In this document: positions 24,790 to 33,052 of the stretch, piece by piece
Numbering within the stretch: position 1 is the stretch's first letter
How the letters are laid out: the number at the start of each line of letters is the position of its first letter
Assembly: GCA_964640175.1 (NCBI GenBank)
Contig: CAZXFW010000003.1
Coordinates: 124,001-188,000, forward strand
Source of the DNA: JACKDX01 sp964640175
GTDB taxonomy: Bacteria > Myxococcota_A > Polyangia > Polyangiales > GCA-016699535
Reading direction: 5' to 3'
Length of the DNA stretch: 64,000 nucleotides
Made by a program: the position numbers and the translations under genes
The notes under the pieces: generated by a model
What the model was told of the DNA's origin: nothing
What the model saw: only the letters and a program-made list of their open reading frames with translations
Database searches by the model: none

Positions 24790-25170
24790 ATGATCCACTG
24801 CCCCGACTGCAAACTGCCCTTAGTGACGCTGCAGCTTGAAACCGTGGAACTTGATTATTGTGCCAAAGAGCATGGTTGTTGGCTGGATTACATCGAAGTT
24901 GAATCACTCCTGAAGACCTCTAATTCGATCTTTCCCGAATCGATTGAAAGCACCAAGAATGTACGGCGCTGCCCTCGTTGTAATGCACGTATGCGTCTTA
25001 TTGTTTTTTCTTCGGAGTTAGAGCTTGATGTCTGTCCTCATGGAGACGGCATTTGGTTCGATCCCAAGGAAATTCATGCCCTTGCAAGTTTTATTCATCA
25101 AACCCGAGGTGGGGAAATTCTTGACGAGATCTTTGAAACATTGAACAAAACCATGGAAGGAAGGCTCTAA
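24790..25170 (+). CDS. Double zinc-ribbon protein (zf-TFIIB type)
   Basis: 126 residues with two copies of a small zinc ribbon: CPDCKLPLV ... YCAKEHGCWLDYIEV (residues about 4-40) and CPRCNARMR ... VCPHGDGIWFDPKEI (about 61-100). This matches the zf-TFIIB family of small bacterial proteins. ATG 24790 has AGGAA 7 nt upstream and starts right before the first CxxC, so upstream in-frame codons are left out. It abuts lemA with no gap, and together with the M48 protease gene makes a three-gene operon. Confidence 0.82.
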   Translation: MIHCPDCKLPLVTLQLETVELDYCAKEHGCWLDYIEVESLLKTSNSIFPESIESTKNVRRCPRCNARMRLIVFSSELELDVCPHGDGIWFDPKEIHALASFIHQTRGGEILDEIFETLNKTMEGRL

Positions 25171-25722
25171 ATGGTCGGATGGATTATTTTGACTGTAGTT
25201 GTTGTATCGGCACTTTTTGCAATCGGTCTGTACAACGGCCTTGTTCGTGTAAGGAATCAAGTCAAGAATGCCTGGAACCAGATCGATGTTCAACTCAAAC
25301 GCCGACATGATCTCATTCCCAATTTGGTGGAAACTGCAAAAGGCTATGTACAACATGAACGCGCTACGTTGGAAGCTGTCACACAGGCTCGTGCATCAGC
25401 CATGCAATCCCATGGACGTGAAGATCAAATTCAAAAAGAACAGCTTCTTGGGCAGTCTCTCGTTAACCTAATGGCTACAGCAGAACGTTATCCGGACCTC
25501 AAGGCAAATCAAAATTTCCTTGCATTACAAGAAGAGCTTAGCTCTACAGAAAATCGTATCGCCTTTTCACGGCAGCACTATAACGACAGCGTCATGCATT
25601 ACAATGACAAGCGACAACAGTTTCCAAGTGTTATCGTTGCAAATATGTTCAACTTTATTGAGGAGCCCTATTGGAAGATCGAGGAAGTTTCTCAAAGGGA
25701 AGCTCCCACAGTTAAGTTTTAG
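25171..25722 (+). CDS. lemA: LemA family membrane protein
   Basis: 183 residues. One N-terminal transmembrane helix (about 3-22) and then the LemA helical-bundle signature VRNQVKNAWNQIDVQLKRRHDLIPNLVETAKGY (positions about 27-59), with the final YWKIEE and PTVKF. LemA proteins are membrane-anchored helical proteins of unclear function, often encoded next to M48 (HtpX-like) proteases, as here. ATG follows the preceding stop codon directly, with AAGGAAGG upstream. Confidence 0.93.
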   Translation: MVGWIILTVVVVSALFAIGLYNGLVRVRNQVKNAWNQIDVQLKRRHDLIPNLVETAKGYVQHERATLEAVTQARASAMQSHGREDQIQKEQLLGQSLVNLMATAERYPDLKANQNFLALQEELSSTENRIAFSRQHYNDSVMHYNDKRQQFPSVIVANMFNFIEEPYWKIEEVSQREAPTVKF

Positions 25723-25737
25723 CGTCGGAATCGCCGA

Positions 25738-26928
25738 GTGTTCGAACTAGCCCGCAGAAATAGAATTCGCTCACTCTGGCTATTTGCTGCCATGGTTTGT
25801 TTGCTAGGCCTCGTCGGCTATGCGGCAGGTGAAGTGATCCAACCCGGGCTAGGTGGCTTAGGGGTTGGTATTGCTATACTACTGGCTACATTGCTCGGCA
25901 TCGTTAGCTATTTCGTAGGAAGCAACATCTTGCTAATGGCATCCGGAGCACGAGAAGTTGGCAAAGAAAACGCTCCTCAACTGATGAATGTGCTTGAAGA
26001 AATGGTACTTGCATCAGGCTTAGGCACAACACCCAAGCTTTACGTCATTGACAGCCCTGTTGCCAACGCTATGGCAACCGGCCGTAATCCCAAACATGCA
26101 TCGATAGCAGTGACCGAAGGGCTACTCGCACGTCTGAACCGGGATGAGTTACAAGCCGTGATCGCACATGAAGTAGCTCATGTACATAACTATGACATTC
26201 TTTTTATGACTTTGCTATCGGTAATGGCTGGGGCCATTTCCATCATCAGTGATCTCACATTGCGCACGCTGTTTTTTCATCGAGGAAGGCGCAATTCACG
26301 GAGCACCAATAGTTCTGGAGGAAACGCGCAAGCCATTCTACTCATCATCGGACTAATATTGATTGTTGTAGGCCCCATCATTGCTCGCATCATTTATTTT
26401 GCAGCTAGTCGAAGCCGTGAATATCTTGCCGATGCAGGGAGCGCTATTTTCACACGTAACCCGGGAGCGCTTGCTAGCGCCCTTGGCAAAATCTCGGAAG
26501 ACTCCTCTGCCAATGGACGTCTACCCGTTCCTAAAGCTGCTCACGCATTGCTGATCATTGGACCTACCTTGTTTGGAAGTCATCCGCCTGTGGAAAAGCG
26601 CATCGCTATTCTCAACAAACTGAGCGGAGCAAACTATCTAGGGTATCGCAGTTATGCGGCAGCGTTTCAGTCTGTGCTCCAAAAAGATGCTATGTTCATC
26701 CCTGAACCTGCACTCAACTTATCCCAAGTGGCCATCATAGAGCATGGTGCTCAAGAAACGCCTACGACCGATCTGCACCGCGAAGCAGTCGATGCCCTTC
26801 GCCTAAATTCTGCATTTCGTGAAATACCCTGTCCCTGCGGCGCAACATTTAAGTTGCCTCCGTCTTTTCCTGAAGATCAGCCACTTGCATGCCTACGCTG
26901 TGGGCGGCCGCTTGGCACAACGATCTGA
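25738..26928 (+). CDS. htpX: HtpX-like M48 zinc metalloprotease with C-terminal zinc ribbon
   Basis: 396 residues from GTG 25738. Two N-terminal transmembrane helices (about 13-31 and 41-66), the M48 catalytic motif HEVAHVH at 144-150 with third ligand Glu in SRSREYLADA, and two further helices between. Expected to degrade misfolded membrane proteins on the cytoplasmic side of the inner membrane. After the protease core a C-terminal ribbon with CPCGATF ... CLRCGRP (about 363-390) should hold zinc; this is not part of classical HtpX. Operon partners are LemA and the zf-TFIIB protein. Confidence 0.9.
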   Translation: MFELARRNRIRSLWLFAAMVCLLGLVGYAAGEVIQPGLGGLGVGIAILLATLLGIVSYFVGSNILLMASGAREVGKENAPQLMNVLEEMVLASGLGTTPKLYVIDSPVANAMATGRNPKHASIAVTEGLLARLNRDELQAVIAHEVAHVHNYDILFMTLLSVMAGAISIISDLTLRTLFFHRGRRNSRSTNSSGGNAQAILLIIGLILIVVGPIIARIIYFAASRSREYLADAGSAIFTRNPGALASALGKISEDSSANGRLPVPKAAHALLIIGPTLFGSHPPVEKRIAILNKLSGANYLGYRSYAAAFQSVLQKDAMFIPEPALNLSQVAIIEHGAQETPTTDLHREAVDALRLNSAFREIPCPCGATFKLPPSFPEDQPLACLRCGRPLGTTI

Positions 26929-26973
26929 ACATAAGCCGCTTGCTTACACAACGTGTACTGCTAAACTCAGAAA

Positions 26974-28818
26974 ATGCGGTCACATCACAGAGTTATTAGC
27001 TCCGCTTGCATCCTGCTTTGTGCCTGTTCGCCAGGAGGCACATCATCTTCCAACAACGGAAATTCGGACGAATGTACACCTCAAGGACCGGCAGTTGTCT
27101 CTGATTCACCACACCCATGGACACCGATCATCCTTTCGTTTCAAGGGCCGTCCGCTTCTGAAATGGACTCTCATCCCAACCCCTTTTTGGATTTCCGAAT
27201 GACAGTCCAACTTAAGGGACCCAGCATGCAGTCCTTGACGGTCCCAGGTGTATTTGCTGGCGACGGCCAAAGTGGCAGCACTGGCACAGTGTGGCAAGCC
27301 TTTATCTCTGTTGATGAACCAGGGACATGGAGCTATGAGGTCACATTTGTGAAAGGTGATAACGCTGCGGTTACAGAAAACGCCTCGACAGAGTCCTCCG
27401 TCGAACCGGACGGACAAAGCGGCAAACTGTGTATTCCAGAAACTGCAACATCTGCTTCGGGCTTCTATGCATCGGGAAAGTTAACATATGCCGGGGATCA
27501 CTACCTGCACGATGCAGAGGGTAATCCATGGCTTAAGGGCGGCACCAACAGTCCAGAGAATTTTTTAGGCTATGCAGGATTTGATAACACAATCGATCAG
27601 CCTGGCGGAGGAGAAGATGGTGGACTAGAGCAAGGGCTTCATCACTTTTCTAACCACGAAGCGGATTGGAACGAAGGAGATCCCGATTGGAACAACGGGG
27701 ATGGTAAAGCGATTATCGGCGCGCTTAATTATTTGGCAGACCAAGGCATCAACTCCATCTATCTAATGTTGTGCAATCTTGAAGGCGATGGCCGCGAAGT
27801 TTATCCGTACGTTTCACCACAGGATTTTTTGCATTTTGATATTTCCAAACTCGCGCAATGGAACATTGTATTTTCTCATGCACAAAAGCTTGGCATCGCG
27901 CTTCACTTGGTATTCAACGAAATTGAAAACGAAAAACTGCTTGACGATGGCACATTGGGAACTAACCGTAGACTCTACTACCGTGAGATGGTAGCTAGAT
28001 TCGCACATCATCCAGCGGTGTTTTGGAACATCGGAGAAGAAAGTACATTTGGAGTCGAAAAGCTCGAACAATTCTCCGATTACATACGAACACTCGATGC
28101 TTACAAGCATCCAACCGCTGTACACACAGCGCATGACGGTGCTGAGTCCCAATACGCCCCTTTGTTAGGCAGCGATCTTTTTACATCGACGTCACTGCAG
28201 ATTACGCCAGTTAATACAAACCAACAGGTGGAATATTGGCGTCAACAATCCGATACGACAGCACAACCTTGGGTGGTTATGGTGGATGAACCCAAAGAAG
28301 CTCAAGCTGGCCTAATCGGCGGGGGAGGATTAACAAACGAAAACTACGACGAGTATCGCAGGCTCGTCCTATGGCCCGCTTATCTAAGCGGAGCCGGGGG
28401 AGTGGAATGGTATTTTTCAGGACTCCCCTTGCCTCTCGGAGACGACTTGCGTGCTGAGGATTTCCGTATGCGTGAACCCATGTGGCATTACACAAAAATC
28501 GCACGTGAATTTCTTTTGGAACACCTCCCTTTTTCTGAGATGCAGCCAAACGACGCGCTCCTGGCACCGAACCCCGAGAGCAGCGGACAAGTTTTCGCCA
28601 AACCCAATGAAGTCTATGCGATATACCTTCCTAATGCAGAGGACAGCCACACACTGAATCTCAGCCAAGCGACAGGAAGCTTTCAAAAGCGCTGGTTCAA
28701 CCCCCGTACCGGAAACTTCGACGGAGAGACGAAAGCCATCGAAGCCAGCGCCAACGCCGAACTCGGAAACCCACCCTCTGACGCTTCTAATGACTGGGTC
28801 GTCCTGATCACGCGATAA
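26974..28818 (+). CDS. DUF5060-type glycoside-hydrolase-like lipoprotein
   Basis: 614 residues. Signal peptide ending in a lipobox-like LLCACS. After a short Ser/Asn linker, an Ig-like DUF5060 domain (about 43-140: PVVSDSPHPWTP-type start, FAGDGQSGSTGTVWQAFIS), then a TIM-barrel domain (about 165-500) with HYLHDAEGNPWLKGGTNSPE, INSIYLMLCNLEGDGREVYPY and the probable acid/base Glu in VFWNIGEESTF, and a C-terminal beta domain (about 535-614, QKRWFNPRTGNFDGE, DWVVLITR) like putative collagen-binding or apiosidase-linked domains. Probably an outer-membrane-anchored polysaccharide hydrolase; substrate unknown. Confidence 0.8.
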   Translation: MRSHHRVISSACILLCACSPGGTSSSNNGNSDECTPQGPAVVSDSPHPWTPIILSFQGPSASEMDSHPNPFLDFRMTVQLKGPSMQSLTVPGVFAGDGQSGSTGTVWQAFISVDEPGTWSYEVTFVKGDNAAVTENASTESSVEPDGQSGKLCIPETATSASGFYASGKLTYAGDHYLHDAEGNPWLKGGTNSPENFLGYAGFDNTIDQPGGGEDGGLEQGLHHFSNHEADWNEGDPDWNNGDGKAIIGALNYLADQGINSIYLMLCNLEGDGREVYPYVSPQDFLHFDISKLAQWNIVFSHAQKLGIALHLVFNEIENEKLLDDGTLGTNRRLYYREMVARFAHHPAVFWNIGEESTFGVEKLEQFSDYIRTLDAYKHPTAVHTAHDGAESQYAPLLGSDLFTSTSLQITPVNTNQQVEYWRQQSDTTAQPWVVMVDEPKEAQAGLIGGGGLTNENYDEYRRLVLWPAYLSGAGGVEWYFSGLPLPLGDDLRAEDFRMREPMWHYTKIAREFLLEHLPFSEMQPNDALLAPNPESSGQVFAKPNEVYAIYLPNAEDSHTLNLSQATGSFQKRWFNPRTGNFDGETKAIEASANAELGNPPSDASNDWVVLITR

Positions 28819-28840
28819 GTCACTTCATCTAATAATGATG

Positions 28841-29362
28841 TTAAAAGTTAAAAGTAACCCAGACACCAAAATCAAACCAGCCGATGTCATTGCCACCCGG
28901 CCACATGAGGTTGTAACCAATCCCCCCACCGATATCCATAACCGGCAAGATAGTGATGTCTAAGCCAGCACCCATATCCATAGTGATACTACCCTCGTCG
29001 TCAAACCCCGACGGGCTATAGATACTGTAACCCAAATGCGCATCGACAAACGGCCGAACAATCTCACCGAGCGCAACCTTAGCCCCGCCCAAAAACCGCC
29101 AGGCTCCCACAGACGGCATACCGGAGCGCTCTTCGTCAAACTCAGTATACGCAACACGTAACTCCGGACGAATATGCAAAAGCGGCATATCAAAGCCATA
29201 ACCTACGTACCCTTCGATGCCATAACCCATATCAACGGCACTCGAAAAGTCTCCCGTGGGCACCGCTAAACGCGCCCCCGCTCCAAACTCCATATCCGCT
29301 TGAGCCGTACTACTCCAGGCCATCCATCCAACTAAAATTACAAGCGTTGTTTGTATTTTCAT
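28841..29362 (-). CDS. Outer-membrane beta-barrel protein
   Basis: 173 residues from ATG 29362, chosen because it gives a clean signal peptide (about 21 residues, ending STAQA). The mature part alternates Gly/aromatic beta strands (MEFGAGARLAVPTGDF, GIEGYVGYGFD, HIRPELRVAYTEF) and ends in the terminal-Phe motif WVTFNF recognised by the BAM machinery. Probably an eight-strand barrel of the OmpA/OmpW size class. It follows the delta-60-like lipoprotein gene on the same strand with a 26-nt gap. Confidence 0.82.
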   Translation of the reverse strand: MKIQTTLVILVGWMAWSSTAQADMEFGAGARLAVPTGDFSSAVDMGYGIEGYVGYGFDMPLLHIRPELRVAYTEFDEERSGMPSVGAWRFLGGAKVALGEIVRPFVDAHLGYSIYSPSGFDDEGSITMDMGAGLDITILPVMDIGGGIGYNLMWPGGNDIGWFDFGVWVTFNF

Positions 29363-29388
29363 ATGTTGCATATCTCGCGATCCAAACA

Positions 29389-31008
29389 CTATAGCCAATA
29401 TCGCCAAATATCAATGGCACCGGCATCATTGGAGCCTATTAGAACAACACGGCCATAAGTCGTATCCAACAACAACAATGTCCCAGGAAATGCCGAAGCA
29501 AACCCGGCATCACCAAACTCTGCCATCGTCGTCCCGTCTGGCTTGAGTTGTTGCAAATAGTTCTCACCATTGTCTTTTCTCAAATGCACTAAGACATTGC
29601 CATTATCCAGCAACACCATCGCACGATAAGACGTCCCCTCAGCAGCAACAACCAGCATTCCAGTTTCATGCCATGACTCGTCAAAGTTGGCATTGGCATC
29701 CATACGAACCACAAGCGCATGATACTCAAAGACATCTGAAATGCTTGTATCCAAACGGATGTAACCTGAACATAGCACACGCCCATTTGTGTCTGTCAGA
29801 CAGGTGTTGATATTAAAATAGCTTTCCTGAGGCCACTCCTCCTGGATAAGCGAGTGAAACGAAGAAAAATCACTATCTGCTAATACGGTCGCACCCTCAT
29901 CCGTGACATGAGTGGCCAGGTCTATGGTTCGATAATTAAACCACAACAAACTGTTATCAGCCAACACTGTAGTCTGCGGCGATATACCGCTCTCCAATCC
30001 ATCAATGATGCCTTCTTCACCAAATTCAGTGTTAAGTTGCCCATCAAAAGAATAGGCGTGCAAGGCAGCATCTGCCACGACCAGAATGTCTTCTGCTCGC
30101 ACCTGAAAATGAAGGTATGGATAAAAGTCACCTGGCAAGCTATCTGGGACAAGAGCATACCCGCCATTCGATCCAAAATCCGTTACAACATCTCCGACGC
30201 CGTTTCGCTTTTCAAGCACAGGATACCTTTGATCAAGGTTTCCATCAGGATGATACCAACCAAGCAATATCAGTTCACCGCCTTCAACCAACGCGAGGGC
30301 TGTATAAGCCTGACTGCTTGAGCCTGTAGGCGAGGCTGCCACTTTTTCAGAAAACGCCTCATCCAAATCTCCATCGGGAAGCACACGCGCTAACAATGGA
30401 CCCGATGAGCCCTGTTCACCTGTAGCTGTTCGATCACCCACAAGCACTAAAGAGCCGCTTGCATCAAATACAGCTGACGCAAACTTAAGTTTTTCGTCGT
30501 TATTTGCAACGCTTACACGTCCATCATAACTGAAGCTTCCATCTAATGCTCCAGAATCTCCAGCAACCACCAATTCTACGGATAGCTCTGCCGTAATACT
30601 GCTGTCATTGGCATCGACCGCTTTCACCATCAGAGGATAGACTCCATGTTTCATATCACCGGGAGTAACGACGACCACCTCCCCTTCCGTCTCCTCTGCA
30701 GAAATCGCAAATGGCGCGCTAGTCACTTTGTTAGGCAACCCTTCAACGGTTACCATAACATCGGCAATTGAAGCAGAACTTCGTTCAATGCTAATTTCAA
30801 AAGAAGCGCTCTCACTGACATGGATACGCCACACCGAAGATTCGCTTGCAATCTTCAACTCAGATGGTGGAATGCCACATAACTCCGCATTGGCGAGATT
30901 ATCGCAGTCGGTATCTTCCGCACAACTACTCACGCCAAGGACCACCACAGCACTCAACAAAACTATACATCTAGAATATTTTGTCCGATTCCAATGTTCG
31001 AAAGACAT
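29389..31008 (-). CDS. Delta-60-repeat-like lipoprotein
   Basis: 539 residues. Signal peptide and lipobox VSSC. An Ig-like domain (about 45-145) is followed by a repeat region that looks like a beta-propeller of delta-60 repeats, a class common in deltaproteobacteria: LLARVLPDGDLDEAFS, SFDGQLNTEFGEEG, RMDANANFDESWHETG, LKPDGTTMAEFGDAGF, each preceded by a hydrophobic strand such as SLVLVGDR or ELILLGWY. Likely an outer-membrane-anchored extracellular protein of unknown ligand. Precedes the beta-barrel gene on the same strand. Confidence 0.75.
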   Translation of the reverse strand: MSFEHWNRTKYSRCIVLLSAVVVLGVSSCAEDTDCDNLANAELCGIPPSELKIASESSVWRIHVSESASFEISIERSSASIADVMVTVEGLPNKVTSAPFAISAEETEGEVVVVTPGDMKHGVYPLMVKAVDANDSSITAELSVELVVAGDSGALDGSFSYDGRVSVANNDEKLKFASAVFDASGSLVLVGDRTATGEQGSSGPLLARVLPDGDLDEAFSEKVAASPTGSSSQAYTALALVEGGELILLGWYHPDGNLDQRYPVLEKRNGVGDVVTDFGSNGGYALVPDSLPGDFYPYLHFQVRAEDILVVADAALHAYSFDGQLNTEFGEEGIIDGLESGISPQTTVLADNSLLWFNYRTIDLATHVTDEGATVLADSDFSSFHSLIQEEWPQESYFNINTCLTDTNGRVLCSGYIRLDTSISDVFEYHALVVRMDANANFDESWHETGMLVVAAEGTSYRAMVLLDNGNVLVHLRKDNGENYLQQLKPDGTTMAEFGDAGFASAFPGTLLLLDTTYGRVVLIGSNDAGAIDIWRYWL

Positions 31009-31075
31009 ATCACTTCAATATATATCTTAACTTCCTAGACTGACCAATCCTCTGAACCCGATTGGCCAGAAATTT

Positions 31076-33052
31076 TTAGTACGCAAGTTCAGGATGATCT
31101 TTGAAGTGCTCGAGCGCTTCGGGGTTGGCCAATGCCGAGAGGTTTTTAACAAGCTCACCATGAACTACAGCCCGTACAGCGAGTTCTGTAATTTTACCAC
31201 TCTTAGTCCTTGGGATATCAGGCACTTGCAGAACCTTTGCAGGGACATGTCGAGGCGTTGTGTGCGTACGGATGGTACTTCGAATACGATCTATAAGCTC
31301 AGGCGTTAAGGTGATCCCAGGCCTAAGCTTGACAAACAGAACAATACGCGTGTCGTTGTTCCAATCCTGGCTAATTGCCAACGCCTCAAGCACATCTGAA
31401 ATACGCTCAACCTGTTGATAAATTTCTGCCGTGCCAATACGAACCCCTCCTGGATTAAGGGTTGCATCCGAGCGTCCATAAATCACCACACCACCCCCTG
31501 CTGTGATCTCAGCATAGTCTCCATGATGCCAGACACCTGGGTATCGCATGAAGTACGCCTCTTGGTAACGCGTATGGGTAGGATCATTCCAAAACCCTAA
31601 AGGCATCGAAGGGAATGGTGCTCGACAAACCAGTTCACCTGGCACACCTTCTATACCATGCGCGTGTTCATCGTAAACCGCGACGTCCATACCGAGACCT
31701 TTACATTGGATCTCACCACGCACCACTGGCAACGTAGGATTCCCTAATGCAAAACATGAAACGATATCTGTGCCACCAGAAATTGATGAAAGGCACACAT
31801 CAGACTTAATTGCACCGTATACGTAGTCAAACCCCTCAGGAGCTAAAGGTGAACCTGTCGAAAGCACTGTACGTAACGAAGAAAGATCATGGGTGTTTTG
31901 AGGGCGCAATCCATGCTGACGCACGGAGTCAATGTATTTTGCAGAGACACCCAACACCGTGGCTTTATGTTGTGTAATAAAGTCAAACAGTGCATTAGGG
32001 TCAGGATGCATGGGAGAGCCATCGTACAACATCACTGTCCCTTCACTTGCTAATACACTGAGCAGCCAATTCCACATCATCCAGCCGCATGTGGTGTAAT
32101 AAAACACTCGATCTCGCGGTTTAATATCCGTATGCAACTGATGTTCTTTGAGATGCTGAAGTAGCGTTCCGCCCGCTCCATGAAGAATTCCTTTGGGCTT
32201 TCCAGTCGTGCCAGATGAAAAAAGCACATAGAGTGGCTGGTTGAAGGGCAAGGATTCAAATAGAATTTCAGTTCCTGAAAAATCTCCTAGCCAATCCTCA
32301 TAACGGACGGTTTCATTAGCATTTGAAATATCTTGTGAATGATTGAGATAAGGAATCAAAACAGTTTGGCGTAGAGAAGGCAGCCTCGACTGAATTTGCA
32401 GCAACCGTGGCATGCAATCATAGGGCTTGCCACCATAGAAATATCCATCTGCAGCCACAAGCACTTTAGGATCAAGTTGCGCAAAACGATCAACCACCGC
32501 TTCGATGCCAAAATCCGCCGAGCATGATGCCCATAGCGCCCCTAAACTGGAGGCTCCCAAAGCAATTGCAATGCCTTGAGGAACATTAGGAAGCCAACCT
32601 ACCACAACATCGTTTCTTCCCACTCCGAGGGCTCGCAATGCCTGGGTAACAGAACTTACTTCATTATACAGCTTGGCGTGACTCCAAATCTCTTCATACC
32701 CAGATTCAGAGCGAAAAATGATGACAGGGGTATCATCTCGACGTCGCAAAAGATTTTGAGCAAAATTAAGGGTTGCATCAGGAAACCACGTAGTGCCTGG
32801 CATCAAAGGATAGTTGGCCGTGACTCTTGAGCCTTGCTGTTCCGCTATGACACCACAAAAATCCCAAACGCTCTGCCAAAAAAGCTCCGGTTGCTCAATG
32901 GACCATTGGTGTAGTGCTGCATACGTTGAGACATCCATGTTATGTAAGCTTGATACCCACCGTGAAAACTTCACTATGTTGGAAAGCTCAATGGTAGTTG
33001 AATCAGGCGACCAAAGAAGCTTTCGGGGTGATCTGCCCATCAAATCGCTCAT
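31076..33052 (-). CDS. Acetoacetyl-CoA synthetase
   Basis: 658 residues, ANL superfamily acetoacetate-CoA ligase. N-terminal cap typical of AACS (WSPDSTTIELSNIVKFSRWV, PGTTWFPDATLNFAQNLLRR), the AMP-binding loop YVLFSSGTTGKPKGILHG, SISGGTDIVSCF, the hinge YGRSDATLNPGGVRIGTAEI and the C-terminal catalytic Lys in PRTKSGKITELAV. Activates acetoacetate, allowing ketone-body or polyhydroxybutyrate-derived carbon to be used. Its ATG overlaps the elp3 stop by 4 nt, so the two are co-translated. Confidence 0.94.
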   Translation of the reverse strand: MSDLMGRSPRKLLWSPDSTTIELSNIVKFSRWVSSLHNMDVSTYAALHQWSIEQPELFWQSVWDFCGVIAEQQGSRVTANYPLMPGTTWFPDATLNFAQNLLRRRDDTPVIIFRSESGYEEIWSHAKLYNEVSSVTQALRALGVGRNDVVVGWLPNVPQGIAIALGASSLGALWASCSADFGIEAVVDRFAQLDPKVLVAADGYFYGGKPYDCMPRLLQIQSRLPSLRQTVLIPYLNHSQDISNANETVRYEDWLGDFSGTEILFESLPFNQPLYVLFSSGTTGKPKGILHGAGGTLLQHLKEHQLHTDIKPRDRVFYYTTCGWMMWNWLLSVLASEGTVMLYDGSPMHPDPNALFDFITQHKATVLGVSAKYIDSVRQHGLRPQNTHDLSSLRTVLSTGSPLAPEGFDYVYGAIKSDVCLSSISGGTDIVSCFALGNPTLPVVRGEIQCKGLGMDVAVYDEHAHGIEGVPGELVCRAPFPSMPLGFWNDPTHTRYQEAYFMRYPGVWHHGDYAEITAGGGVVIYGRSDATLNPGGVRIGTAEIYQQVERISDVLEALAISQDWNNDTRIVLFVKLRPGITLTPELIDRIRSTIRTHTTPRHVPAKVLQVPDIPRTKSGKITELAVRAVVHGELVKNLSALANPEALEHFKDHPELAY

